This document shows positions 1 through 9,251 of a stretch of 64,000 bases of DNA, one piece after another (position 1 is the first letter of the stretch; every line of letters starts with the position of its first letter). The stretch covers positions 124,001 to 188,000 of the forward strand of contig NZ_JXKM01000004.1 of NCBI RefSeq assembly GCF_001885905.1. Direction: 5' to 3'. Both the position numbers and the translations under genes were made by a program. The stretch comes from Enterococcus devriesei. Its GTDB lineage: Bacteria; Bacillota; Bacilli; Lactobacillales; Enterococcaceae. The notes under the pieces are model-generated. The model saw only the letters and a list, made by a program, of their open reading frames with translations, was not told where the DNA came from and searched no databases.

Positions 1-2
1 AC

Positions 3-824
3 AATGCGATTTTACCAAGAAAAGATTTGCTTCCAGTTACTATCAACGCAGGGATCGACATGATTCTATTCAATAAAAATATTGACGAAGATTACACGTT
101 TATCAGACAAGCCGTAGAAAATGGCACCTTGACCCTAGAACGAATCGACGAAGCTGTCACACGCATTCTTGGAACAAAAATGGCTCATGGATTGTTTGGG
201 CCTGAGGCTAAACCAAAAGAAACTGTGCAATTAAAAACAGAAGAACATGCCGAAAAAGCCGCTATCGCCGCGAAAAAATCGGTAACTTTAGTCAAAGATC
301 GTGCTCAGCTGCTACCTTTGTCCGTTGAACGATACCCGCGCATTCGCCTTGTGGTGCTTGGCGATTCAGATAACGGCGGCTTTAAGGAAGGCGGAAAAGT
401 CACCGATATCTTCCAGCAAAACCTGCAATCTTTAGGCTTTGACGTTACTTTATTTGATCGAAACCAGTTAAACTTCCATGAGATTTTCGAAGAAGGCGTC
501 GCTGAGATGGAAGAAAAATTTGATTTGGCATTGTACATTGCTAATGTGGAGACCGCAAGTAATCAGACGACCACTCGTTTAGATTGGATTCACTTAATGG
601 CCGCGGATGCGCCGTGGTTTATGAAGTCGATCCCGACGATTTTTGTCTCAACAGCCAATCCGTATCATCTCTTTGACATTCCGGCGGTATCAACGTATAT
701 CAATGCCTATACCGGAAATAAAGAGAGCATCGAAGCGACCATTCGTAAAATGACTGGTGAAGAAGCTTTTGAAGGCATTCATCCGGTTGACCCATTCTGT
801 GGTGATACTCTTACCCATTTATAA
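3..824 (+). CDS. Glycoside hydrolase family 3 protein, 5' end outside window
   Basis: The reading frame is open from the first bases of the window, so only the C-terminal part (about 273 residues) is present. It contains the GH3-type stretch NAGIDMILF, followed by a helix with IDEAVTRIL and GLF, which in family 3 glycosidases (beta-N-acetylhexosaminidases, beta-glucosidases) marks the end of the TIM barrel. A C-terminal alpha/beta sandwich follows. The catalytic nucleophile lies upstream and cannot be checked. The rhamnosidase gene begins 16 bases downstream, which suggests one transcript for glycoside breakdown. No signal peptide can be judged. Family assignment is firm; substrate is not. 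Confidence 0.8.
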   Translation, partial: NAILPRKDLLPVTINAGIDMILFNKNIDEDYTFIRQAVENGTLTLERIDEAVTRILGTKMAHGLFGPEAKPKETVQLKTEEHAEKAAIAAKKSVTLVKDRAQLLPLSVERYPRIRLVVLGDSDNGGFKEGGKVTDIFQQNLQSLGFDVTLFDRNQLNFHEIFEEGVAEMEEKFDLALYIANVETASNQTTTRLDWIHLMAADAPWFMKSIPTIFVSTANPYHLFDIPAVSTYINAYTGNKESIEATIRKMTGEEAFEGIHPVDPFCGDTLTHL

Positions 825-840
825 AATAAGGAGGAAAAAA

Positions 841-3666
841 ATGATTATTTCTACTATTCTAATCAACCATATGAGCGAACCTCTAGGCTTTCAACTAGAT
901 AATTTACGTATTGAGTTTACCGTTGAGGCTGACCACTTTATCGAATTAACGAAACAATTAACCATTCAAGAGTCTGAATCTCAAAAAATCGTTTATCAAA
1001 GCGAGAGATGTCCATTCGACAATAATTTTTTTGACGTGTCACTAGCGCTTATTCCTCGTACCCAGTACCAAGTAACCGTCACGCTTTATGATGAAGCTGA
1101 TCACCCAATTTCTAAAGAAACTCACTTTGAGACTGGAAAAATGAATGAAGTCTTTCAAGCGGATTGGATCGCGAACACCGACAAGACGCTTCAAAATACG
1201 CTGTTTAAAAAGAGTGTTTCTATTCAGTCACCAGTGAAGCGCGGCCGGCTTTACATTACCGGCTTAGGCATTTACGAAACGTATATCAACGGAGAAAAAG
1301 TTGGCGATGAATACCTAACTCCTGGCATTACCGCTTACGATCAGTGGCTCCAAATACAAACTTATGATGTGACTGATGCCTTCAATCAAAACCAAGAACA
1401 AGAATTACTGATTTCAACTGGTGATGGCTGGTATAAAGGAACGATCGGCTTTGATGGCGGGAAGGATCAAATTTATGGAGATCAGCATCGGGTTATCGCG
1501 GAATACCATCTTGACTATCCTGACGGAACCCATGAAATTATTGCTACTGATGATTCATGGCTGACTACCAACGGAAAAATAACGAAATCAGCGATCTATT
1601 ATGGAGAAGATCTTGATGACACCATTACTCCGAAAGAATGGCAGCCAGTCGTATTGCTAGATCAAGACAAAGAATGCCTACAAGACCGACTAAGTCTGCC
1701 AGTCAAAATTATGGAACGCTTGCCGGTACAAGAAATTCTTCATACTCCCGCAAATGAATACGTTCTAGACTTTGGACAAAATCAAACCGGCTGGCTAGAA
1801 TTTTATAATCGCGAACCAAAAGGAACCAAATTAGTCTTTCAAATGGGTGAGATTTTACAGGAAGAGAATTTTTATCGTGAAAATCTGCGGGAAGCGCGAG
1901 CTGCTTTTGTCTATATTTCAGATGGCGAGGAAAAATGGGTACGGCCCCACTTCACTTTCTATGGCTACCGTTATGTGAAAGTCGAAGGCAATACACGGCC
2001 TTTAAAAGCCAAAGACTTTCAAGCTGCAGTGCTTTATTCAGAAATGGCGACAACTGGTACAATCGAAACGACTAATCCAAAAGTCAACCGTCTCTTTGAA
2101 AATGTTCTATGGGGGCAAAAAAGTAATTTCCTAGATATCCCCACCGATTGTCCACAGCGAGATGAGCGATTGGGATGGACCGGCGATGCTGCCGTCTTCT
2201 CAAATACCGCGGCTTTGAATATGAACGTCTTCCCTTTCTTTAAAAAATATGCAAAAGATGTTGCTGTGGAACAAGCATTACATGATGGGAAAGTACCGAT
2301 GTACGCACCCGCATTGGGTAATTTTGACGGAGGTGCAGCTGTTTGGGGCGATGCCGCAACCATCATTCCATGGAATATGTATCAGACCTATGGCGACCCG
2401 GCGATCTTGAAACAAAATTATCCAGCTATGAAGGCTTGGGTAGATTGGATTCGCAAAAAAAGTAAGAGCGAAGACTTGTGGACAGGAACCTTCCAGTTCG
2501 GCGATTGGTTAGCTCTGGATGGTGAGAATCCCGCCTTACCTACCGGAAAAACGGAGGAGGATTTTATCGCGTCTGTTTATTACTATTATTCCAGCACCAT
2601 CGTCGCAAAAACCGCGGAAATTCTAAACTTTAGCGAAGAGGCGATCCATTATGAGAAACAGGCCCAACAAATCAAAAAAGCGATCTCCGCAGAATACATC
2701 ACAAAAAATGGACGATTGGCGATCGATACTCAAACAGCTTATGCCTTAGCGCTTCATTTTGAACTCGTACCTGAAAACCAGCGCTTGCGTGTGGTCAAAG
2801 ATTTAATTGCTCGTCTGAAAAAAGATGACGATCACTTAAAAACGGGATTCGTCGGTACGCCTTTTATCTGTCAAGTCTTGTCCCGCTACGGATACCACAA
2901 ACTAGCAACTAAAATCTTCCTGTTAGAAGATTATCCAAGCTGGTTGTATGCCGTTGATCTAGGCGCTACAACGATTTGGGAGCGTTGGAATTCCGTTGAA
3001 CCAGACGGCTCCCTGAATCCCGAAGGCATGAACTCTTTAAATCATTACAGCTTCGGTGCTATTATGGAATGGGCTTATAATTATTTACTTGGTATTAAAC
3101 TCACCTCACCAGGATATCAAGCAATAACTTTCGCACCCGAATTTGATTATCGATTAAAAAATGTTAGTGGCCGGTTCCAGACTCCTTATGGAAATTTCGC
3201 TGTGAGCTACCAAATCGAAACCGATGTTCAGCACACCATTCAGCTCAAGGTGACTGTGCCATTTGGCGTGACCCTGAAAGCTGTTCTGCCTAGATCAGAA
3301 AATGTTTCTATTAACGTCAATGGGAAGACCACAGCCAGCGACAACCTGAGCCTTACTTGCGGAACATACGAGATCAATTATATTCCCACGCTGGACTATG
3401 TCGAATATTATTCCAGCGAAACGCCCGCGGCCGAGATCATGAGCGATCCTTTATTGATCGAAAAAATTGATGCTGTTGATCCAGTCCTAGATTTCTTCAG
3501 AAATGACCCAGAGGTTGTAAAAGGTGGTTTAGGTACGATGTCGTTAGCAAAATTAAATACCCTGCTGCCCTTCATTCAGATTTCAGCGGAACACTTAGAA
3601 GAAATCCATCAGATTTTAACGACTACTCCTATCCTAAGTGAACGGGAGGCCGCTGCTCTTGTTTAA
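841..3666 (+). CDS. Alpha-L-rhamnosidase, glycoside hydrolase family 78
   Basis: A protein of 941 residues that should release terminal alpha-L-rhamnose from plant glycosides or polysaccharides. The GH78 hallmark DCPQRDERLGWTGDA begins near residue 436 and carries the acidic residues of the (alpha/alpha)6 catalytic barrel. Upstream is the carbohydrate-binding N-terminal region (YINGEKVGDEYLTPG). No signal peptide is visible, so it is probably cytoplasmic. The frame is open further upstream, but ATG 841 sits behind AAGGAGGAAAAAA and is chosen. After the usual C-terminal beta domain there is an extra helical tail, about residues 865-941. The last 8 bases overlap the next gene, implying coupled translation. 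Confidence 0.9.
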   Translation: MIISTILINHMSEPLGFQLDNLRIEFTVEADHFIELTKQLTIQESESQKIVYQSERCPFDNNFFDVSLALIPRTQYQVTVTLYDEADHPISKETHFETGKMNEVFQADWIANTDKTLQNTLFKKSVSIQSPVKRGRLYITGLGIYETYINGEKVGDEYLTPGITAYDQWLQIQTYDVTDAFNQNQEQELLISTGDGWYKGTIGFDGGKDQIYGDQHRVIAEYHLDYPDGTHEIIATDDSWLTTNGKITKSAIYYGEDLDDTITPKEWQPVVLLDQDKECLQDRLSLPVKIMERLPVQEILHTPANEYVLDFGQNQTGWLEFYNREPKGTKLVFQMGEILQEENFYRENLREARAAFVYISDGEEKWVRPHFTFYGYRYVKVEGNTRPLKAKDFQAAVLYSEMATTGTIETTNPKVNRLFENVLWGQKSNFLDIPTDCPQRDERLGWTGDAAVFSNTAALNMNVFPFFKKYAKDVAVEQALHDGKVPMYAPALGNFDGGAAVWGDAATIIPWNMYQTYGDPAILKQNYPAMKAWVDWIRKKSKSEDLWTGTFQFGDWLALDGENPALPTGKTEEDFIASVYYYYSSTIVAKTAEILNFSEEAIHYEKQAQQIKKAISAEYITKNGRLAIDTQTAYALALHFELVPENQRLRVVKDLIARLKKDDDHLKTGFVGTPFICQVLSRYGYHKLATKIFLLEDYPSWLYAVDLGATTIWERWNSVEPDGSLNPEGMNSLNHYSFGAIMEWAYNYLLGIKLTSPGYQAITFAPEFDYRLKNVSGRFQTPYGNFAVSYQIETDVQHTIQLKVTVPFGVTLKAVLPRSENVSINVNGKTTASDNLSLTCGTYEINYIPTLDYVEYYSSETPAAEIMSDPLLIEKIDAVDPVLDFFRNDPEVVKGGLGTMSLAKLNTLLPFIQISAEHLEEIHQILTTTPILSEREAAALV

Positions 3667-4336
3667 AGGTGCATTATTTGATCTAGATGGCGTGATCGCC
3701 GATACCTCTACTTTGCATTTTGACGCTTGGCAGAGTCTCGCACATAACCATTTTTCGGCTGATTTGCCAATGCAATTAGAAGAACGAACAAAAGGCGTTA
3801 GCCGTAGAGATTCGTTGAAAGTTATCTTGAACCACTTAAATCTTTCGATCTCTAGCAATGAGTTCCAACATTTATTAAATGAGAAAAACGAGCTATACAA
3901 AGCCTCTTTAAAAGATTTGACGCCTAAAAATATTTTACCGGGAGTAGCTGAATTTATAAGTGAGCTAAAAGGACGAAAAGTCAAACTGGCATTAGCCTCT
4001 GCCAGTTTGAACGGCCCTGTTATATTGGAAAAACTAGCGCTAAGCGAGGCTTTCGACACTATCATCGATCCTAGTACGATTCCATTAGGAAAACCCGCAC
4101 CGGATATTTTTATTGCTGCGGCGAAATCATTAAGCCTTTTTCCTACTGATTGTATCGGAATTGAAGACTCTGTCGCCGGAGTCAATGCAATCAACGCCAG
4201 CGGTGCTTTAGCTATATCCGTCGGTACAAACAAAGCGCTAAAATCTACTAGCCATAATTTTGGAACCACCGCTGAACTAAACCTAGCAGATATCCACCTT
4301 GCTTATCAGATTTTCAAAAAAGAACTCTTTGGCTAA
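3659..4336 (+). CDS. pgmB: Beta-phosphoglucomutase, HAD superfamily
   Basis: Converts beta-glucose 1-phosphate to glucose 6-phosphate, normally after a phosphorylase acting on a disaccharide. The product (225 residues) has the nucleophile and acid/base pair in FDLDGVIADT (DxD), the cap segment GVSRRDSL typical of beta-PGM, the LASAS motif, GKPAPDIF and GIEDS. I place the start at TTG 3659 because GGGAGGC lies 8 bases upstream and translation then begins MFKGALFDLDGV, as in the family; an upstream GTG at 3638 has no such site. The start overlaps the rhamnosidase stop. No GH65 phosphorylase is visible in the window, so its substrate source is unclear and may lie upstream. Confidence 0.88.
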   Translation: MFKGALFDLDGVIADTSTLHFDAWQSLAHNHFSADLPMQLEERTKGVSRRDSLKVILNHLNLSISSNEFQHLLNEKNELYKASLKDLTPKNILPGVAEFISELKGRKVKLALASASLNGPVILEKLALSEAFDTIIDPSTIPLGKPAPDIFIAAAKSLSLFPTDCIGIEDSVAGVNAINASGALAISVGTNKALKSTSHNFGTTAELNLADIHLAYQIFKKELFG

Positions 4337-4361
4337 TAAATTACATCTAGTGCTGAGCAAC

Positions 4362-4413
4362 AAAAAATGATGCCTCCTCTTTTCCAATTGGAACGGGGAC
4401 AGCATCATTTTTT
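4362..4413. terminator. Bidirectional intrinsic terminator
   Basis: Inverted repeat AAAAAATGATGC / GCATCATTTTTTT with an inner TTCCAATTGGAA, between the convergent pgmB and hydrolase genes. A- and T-runs at both ends allow it to act in either direction. Confidence 0.75.
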
Positions 4414-4471
4414 CTTCTAGCAATTTTAATTACAAACGATCATTACCTATCTCTGAACTTAATCGCGAGGC

Positions 4472-5200
4472 TCAGCGCTTTATTTCACGCTTCAACCACT
4501 TCACCAAACGTTCCGCCACTTGCTCATTTTGATTATTGATCGTCGATTTTCCATCGCCTTTTTGAGCATTGTAAGAACCAAAACCAGCATGGTTTCCTCC
4601 ACGAATTTCTTGATATTCAGTATCTGTTGGCAAATACTGCTTCGCCTTTTGATAGGCTTCGTGGTTCAACACTTGATCGTTTCCAGCAGTCATTGACAGG
4701 ACCGGTACTTTTGTATCTTTCAAACTGCCCTTCTCATCAGGATAACTAGCTAAAAAGAAAACCCCAGCTAATTTTTTCGGATGATCCTCGGCAAAACGAC
4801 TAGCCATAACACCGCCTAAAGAATGCCCGCCAATCACATACGACCGATCGGGATGATCCGCCAAAATTTGACTGCCGCGGTTCGGTGCCAAGAGCGCCAA
4901 ATCCAAAGGCATTTTCACGATATAGACCGGATAACCAGCTTCAGAAATTTTCTCCGCCCAAAGGCTGTAACTGCCGGAATCAACTAAAGCGCCGGGATAA
5001 AAAATAATCATTGGTTTATTTTTGTCATTCGACGGAAAATAAAGCCAATCACTGGTGCTTTCTGCTTTTTTTATAACTTGTTGGGCGTTATCAGTTGGCG
5101 CGTGGGTCTGGGTTTTCAGATAGATTATTCCACCAGAAATGACCAATACCACCGCAATCATTATCGCTAGCAAAAGCCTTTTCCACTTTTTCAGTGCCAT
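4472..5200 (-). CDS. Membrane-anchored alpha/beta hydrolase
   Basis: 242 residues. One N-terminal membrane segment (about residues 8-29, LLLAIMIAVVLVISGGIIYL) is followed by an extracytoplasmic alpha/beta-hydrolase fold of the PF12695 kind. The nucleophile elbow is GHSLGG; a late acid lies in GNDQV and a histidine in GGNHAGFG, which complete a plausible Ser-Asp-His triad. The segment MIIFYPGALVDSGSY supplies the oxyanion region. Such proteins are common in lactic acid bacteria, usually with unknown substrate. It stands alone, facing pgmB across a terminator. Start ATG 5200 follows AAAGGAACG. Confidence 0.8.
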   Translation of the reverse strand: MALKKWKRLLLAIMIAVVLVISGGIIYLKTQTHAPTDNAQQVIKKAESTSDWLYFPSNDKNKPMIIFYPGALVDSGSYSLWAEKISEAGYPVYIVKMPLDLALLAPNRGSQILADHPDRSYVIGGHSLGGVMASRFAEDHPKKLAGVFFLASYPDEKGSLKDTKVPVLSMTAGNDQVLNHEAYQKAKQYLPTDTEYQEIRGGNHAGFGSYNAQKGDGKSTINNQNEQVAERLVKWLKREIKR

Positions 5201-5420
5201 CGTTCCTTTCTATTATTTTTATCATATCATTTTTGATAGTTTAAATAGAAATGATTGAGAAAAACAGAAATAGCGCAATGTTGTTCGTTTATCTATTTAT
5301 ACACATAGGTGACTAAAAAAAGAATTATTTTCGTCTTCTTAACTGGTTATATCTCGTTCTTCTCTCTCCCTAATAACTCCAACATACATCAAAACAACAG
5401 AACAATTTTAAAATTATAAA

Positions 5421-5463
5421 AACAGAATTCCAAAGCCCCATGTTGAGACTTTGGAATTCTGTT
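5421..5463 (-). terminator. Intrinsic terminator after small membrane protein gene
   Basis: Inverted repeat AACAGAATTCCAAAG / CTTTGGAATTCTGTT just beyond the stop of the 5477-5932 gene, marking the end of the sugar-acid operon. Confidence 0.75.
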
Positions 5464-5476
5464 ATAGCATTTTTAC

Positions 5477-5932
5477 TCATTCTTCATCACCAATAATCAC
5501 ACGATCTTGCAGATTATTTTCTTTAAAATAATCTAATAACTCTTCTTTGGAAATGTCAAAAATCATTGATAGGCAGCTGTTTTTATTCTTATAGAATGAA
5601 ATAAATTGATTGTGATTCGGTAATTCTTCAATTTGGATTTTTTTGAAGTCATGAAAATCGCCTTCTAAGACGCCTAACTTGACTAAATTATGCTCAGTCA
5701 ATCCTTCTTTCATAAAACCAAAAATGATGATGAGGACAGAAAAGGCAATCAGTTTTATTTGATCAGGAAAATTATTTGACCAAAAAACTAGAAGAAGTAT
5801 ACTGGATAAAAGAACAGATAAAAATTTTTTAACCCAACTACTTTTGGCCACAATTTTGATTTTCCTTTGTTCTCTATATTGTATGAGGATTAATAAAAAT
5901 AGGAAGCCACTGATCATGATTGATTCTGCCAT
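5477..5932 (-). CDS. Small membrane protein, DUF5673-like, last gene of sugar-acid operon
   Basis: 151 residues with three predicted membrane segments in the first half (about residues 5-20, 36-52 and 57-73) and a soluble C-terminal domain of about 75 residues ending in DEE. The layout recalls DUF5673-type proteins, but I do not recognise the family with confidence. The frame is open into the dehydratase gene upstream; ATG 5932 is preferred because AAAGGTGAG stands 5 bases before it. It begins 16 bases after the galactonate dehydratase stop, so it is probably co-transcribed as the last gene of that operon. Role unknown. Confidence 0.6.
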   Translation of the reverse strand: MAESIMISGFLFLLILIQYREQRKIKIVAKSSWVKKFLSVLLSSILLLVFWSNNFPDQIKLIAFSVLIIIFGFMKEGLTEHNLVKLGVLEGDFHDFKKIQIEELPNHNQFISFYKNKNSCLSMIFDISKEELLDYFKENNLQDRVIIGDEE

Positions 5933-5948
5933 TTCTCTCACCTTTCTT

Positions 5949-7094
5949 TTACCATTCAGCGATTGTACCGTCGTAATTCCGCCATTGAGGGTTTGTCCAA
6001 ACCAATCCTTCTTGAGCGATTTCTTCGATTTTTGCTTCATCCATTTCTAAACCTAAGCCTGGTTTACTTGGTAAATCAACAAAGCCATCTTTATATTGGA
6101 AAATATCTTTGTTCTTAACGAAATCCAATAAGTCAAACCCCTTATTGTAATGAATCCCCAAACTTTGTTCTTGAATGAAAACATTAGGTGTACACGAATC
6201 TACTTGTAAAGTGGCCGCCAAAGCAATAGGACCATAAGGAGCATGAGGAGCAACTGCGATGTCATAGCCCTCTGCCATAGCTGCGATTTTTTTGGTTTCT
6301 AAGATTCCTCCACACAAAGCTACATCTGGTTGGATCACGTCAATGGCCCCTTGATTAAAGATATTCTTGAATTGCCAACGTGTATAAAGTCGTTCACCAG
6401 TTGCCAAAGGTACTGCGACTGAGTCAGCAACTTCCTTGAAATGTTCTTCATTTTCCGGAAGAACTACTTCCTCTAAAAACATTGGATGATAGGGTTCGAG
6501 AGCTTTCGCCAAAACTTTTGCCATCGGTTTATGAACTCGTCCATGAAAATCAACACCAATCGCTAACTTGCTGCCAAAACGTTCATGTATAGAAGCTACT
6601 CGTTCAACAACTTCCTCCACTTTTTCATAGGAGTCAATATAATGTAATTCTGATGTCGCATTCATTTTTATGGCAGTAAACCCTCGATCAAAACGGTCTT
6701 GCGCTGGTTCCAGTACTTCACTTGGCCGATCACCGCCGATCCAAGAGTAGACTTTAATTTTTTCCCGAGCAGCTCCCCCTAATAATTCATAGACAGGCAC
6801 TCCAAAGGCTTTTCCTTTTATATCCCATAAAGCCATTTCAATTCCTGAGACAATTGTTCCATTAATTGGACCACCACGGAAAAATGAGCGATGCATCTCT
6901 TGAAACAGTCGTTCAATTTCAAATGGATTCCTTCCAATTAGACGATTACCAATTTCATATGCTCCAGCTACAACGGTTTCTGTTTTTGTTCCGGAGATCA
7001 TTTCACCCCAGCCATCAATGCCATCATCCGTACTGATTTTGATAAATATCCATCGTGGTTTTACTTTATATACTTTAATCTTTGATATTTTCAC
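5949..7094 (-). CDS. dgoD: D-galactonate dehydratase family protein, enolase superfamily
   Basis: 381 residues, close to the length of E. coli DgoD, which dehydrates D-galactonate to 2-keto-3-deoxygalactonate. Key residues are at near-identical positions: metal ligands Asp182 (VDFHGR), Glu208 (LEE) and Glu234 (GERL); catalytic His184, His284 (VAPHAPYGP) and Glu309 (FIQEQ). The gene starts 12 bases after the PTS IIC stop and belongs to the PTS-aldolase operon. Because the operon has a PTS and no sugar-acid kinase, the true substrate may be a phosphorylated aldonate; the sequence alone cannot decide this. Confidence 0.88.
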   Translation of the reverse strand: MKISKIKVYKVKPRWIFIKISTDDGIDGWGEMISGTKTETVVAGAYEIGNRLIGRNPFEIERLFQEMHRSFFRGGPINGTIVSGIEMALWDIKGKAFGVPVYELLGGAAREKIKVYSWIGGDRPSEVLEPAQDRFDRGFTAIKMNATSELHYIDSYEKVEEVVERVASIHERFGSKLAIGVDFHGRVHKPMAKVLAKALEPYHPMFLEEVVLPENEEHFKEVADSVAVPLATGERLYTRWQFKNIFNQGAIDVIQPDVALCGGILETKKIAAMAEGYDIAVAPHAPYGPIALAATLQVDSCTPNVFIQEQSLGIHYNKGFDLLDFVKNKDIFQYKDGFVDLPSKPGLGLEMDEAKIEEIAQEGLVWTNPQWRNYDGTIAEW

Positions 7095-7106
7095 AATTAT
7101 GCTCTC

Positions 7107-8473
7107 CTAGTTTGGTTGAATTTCTTCAACATTTTTTGCATTGACTTTTTTGATTCCTTCAAAGTAGTACCAAGTTCCAGCAAATACGGCTAATAACAGC
7201 GGAATACCGATGATTGGATTATACGTAAATGCGAGAAAGACTAGATAGCTTTGGATCATTGCTGTAGCAGCGAATGATGAAATCAGCATGGCATTTGCTC
7301 CTAATTTAATTCCTACCGATTTTGCAATGGCGGTTAAGACTGGTGCAGTTGCCGTTCCGCACCATAATAATGATGCTGTAACAACTAACCCAATGACGAT
7401 ATTTTTAAGCAGATTTCCTCTTGTCAAAGCTACGACCATAGCAACCTGGAAAGGAACAACCGCCAAATCAGCAATGGTAATACACGGTTTCCTGGCAATA
7501 CTAACGCCATCGCAATAGTTAATGGAATAATGATTAATGCGGTTGTAATAACATCTGGGTTTCCTACTACCACTGCTGCATCCAAACCAATAAATAATTT
7601 ACGGCCTTTAAATTTCTTCTGCGACCATTTTTGGGCAGCGTCAGATATCGGCATTAATCCTTCCATGAATAAAGAAGTCATTTTAGGTATTAAGACTAGT
7701 ACCGCAGACATGCTCACACCTAATTGGAAGACTTGCGTAATATCGAAGCCGGCAAGGAGACCAATGACTAACCCAATCACTAATCCCATAATCATCGAAT
7801 CACCAAAAAATCCTAGATATTTTTGTGCATCTTTAATTGTAAACGTTGATTTGCGGAAAATTGGAATACGATCCAATAACCAATTTAACGGCCAGGCAAT
7901 AACTAAAGATGACAAAGCAGAAACTGTAGGCAATGACACACCAGGAATCCCGAAGAAGCCCTCTACCATTGGTTGTGACCAATCAGACATCTTAAATGTG
8001 ATAACTGCCATGAGGATTGATGCACCCACACCCAATAAAACATTCTTAGTTACGAAATAAACCATGACGCCCACAATTGCCATATGATGATAATTCCAAA
8101 TATCTACGTCTAATGTATTGGTGCGCTTTAAAATGAGTAGAATAATATTTACAATCAAAATCGCAAACACTAACAATGCAATAATTGGTGAGGCCCAAGT
8201 TACAGCTGCTATAGACCCCCAGCCAACATCCAATGCATCAAGCTGGACACCGGTTCTTTCAACCATTGCTTTGGCTGCCGGACCAACATTGGTTGTCATA
8301 AAATCAAGAATCAGTTTGATACCTGCAAAACCAATTCCTAAGGTCAGGCCAGACTTAAATGCGCGTGTGATTTTTAATCCAAAAATTAAACCAATAATCG
8401 TGATTATTACTGGGAGCATCACTGTCGGTCCTGCGGCCATTAGAAAGTTAAATACACTCATAATTACTTTCAT
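7107..8473 (-). pseudogene. gatC: PTS galactitol-family IIC component, interrupted by a 1-base frameshift
   Basis: Two abutting frames together encode a complete GatC-type permease of about 455 residues. The first runs from ATG 8473 (behind AAGGAGA) through LPGNRVLP; the homologous continuation ADLAVVPFQ is in another frame and ends at 7107. Restoring one C on the + strand near 7472 (CAGCAA to CAGCCAA) joins them as LPLADLAVVPFQ. The many hydrophobic segments are otherwise intact, so the change is recent or a sequencing error. There is no slippery heptamer at the site, so programmed frameshifting is unlikely. If real, the operon's transporter is dead or truncated by about 130 residues. Confidence 0.85.
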
Positions 8474-8497
8474 CTTTGTCTCTCCTTAGTAGATAAA

Positions 8498-8776
8498 TTA
8501 TTTAACATAGTTCAAAATGTCTTCCATTGTTTGTTCCATTCCCATACCAATTAATATCGGCATGCCTTTTACAACTGGAACATCACCTGTTTGTCCCTCA
8601 AATTCGCCAGTCGTAATTAATAAATCATAGTCTTGTACCTTCCCTGGTACTTCCATAAGCTTTGTCTGAGTTGTCTCTACTTGAATACCTTTATCCATTA
8701 AATACTCTCTCACTTTTGTTGCAACTACTGTTGATGTTGCGATTCCGTTCCCACATGCGACTAAAATTCTTTTCAT
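8498..8776 (-). CDS. gatB: PTS galactitol-family IIB component
   Basis: 92 residues. IIB passes phosphate from IIA to the incoming sugar. The phosphorylated cysteine is Cys8 in the P-loop CGNGIATSTV, the pattern of galactitol-type IIB domains. ATG 8776 is chosen because GGAGG lies 8 bases upstream; the earlier TTG at 8791 overlaps that ribosome site. It stands between IIA and IIC genes with gaps of 16 and 24 bases. It should act in the cytoplasm with the GatC-like membrane component, which is frameshifted here. Confidence 0.88.
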   Translation of the reverse strand: MKRILVACGNGIATSTVVATKVREYLMDKGIQVETTQTKLMEVPGKVQDYDLLITTGEFEGQTGDVPVVKGMPILIGMGMEQTMEDILNYVK

Positions 8777-8792
8777 TATAAATTCCTCCAAT

Positions 8793-9251
8793 TTAAGCTA
8801 CTGCTTGTTTCAAAAGCTGCAGCAATTCTTGATTTGATTTTGTATTAATCATTGCTTTTCTTAATGGTTCATCTTGAATAATTGTGACAATTTTTTGTAA
8901 CATCTCAACTTGTCCGTGTGGTTCACCGATAGCCATCATAATAACGATTTGAATCGGCAATTCCGCTTGCTTCTTTTCCATATTGTGAAACTCCACAGGC
9001 TGTTTCAAAGTGGCAATAGCCAAAGTTGTCTTATTCACCATTTCAAAATTTGCATGGGGGATTGCTATGCCTGGTTCTGAAGAAGGCAATCCGGTCGGAT
9101 ACTCTTGTTCTCGATCTTGAATGGCTTGAATGTATTCATGTTTTACGTACCCTTTTTCGAATAATTTTTCTGCCAAAAAGGTTAATACTTCTTCTTTCGT
9201 TTTCGCGAATACTTCTCTAAACACTAATTCTTCATGTAAAAATAATTCCAT
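8793..9251 (-). CDS. PTS IIA component, fructose/galactitol type
   Basis: 152 residues. The phosphorylated histidine is His66 in GIAIPHAN, a PTS EIIA type-2 signature, followed by the usual DREQEYPTGL pattern upstream of it. It takes phosphate from HPr and passes it to the IIB encoded next. Its ATG shares one base with the TGA stop of the aldolase gene (TGATG), so translation is probably coupled. It also resembles the EIIA-like domain at the C-terminus of the operon regulator, as expected for PTS-controlled PRD activators. Confidence 0.85.
   Translation of the reverse strand: MELFLHEELVFREVFAKTKEEVLTFLAEKLFEKGYVKHEYIQAIQDREQEYPTGLPSSEPGIAIPHANFEMVNKTTLAIATLKQPVEFHNMEKKQAELPIQIVIMMAIGEPHGQVEMLQKIVTIIQDEPLRKAMINTKSNQELLQLLKQAVA

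Noticed and set aside
3634-4269. 211-codon minus-strand frame opposite pgmB
   Set aside because: Shadow of the well-supported pgmB gene; no recognisable domain or ribosome site.
7440-7500. Programmed ribosomal frameshift in gatC
   Set aside because: No slippery heptamer and no downstream pseudoknot seen; GatC proteins normally come from one frame.
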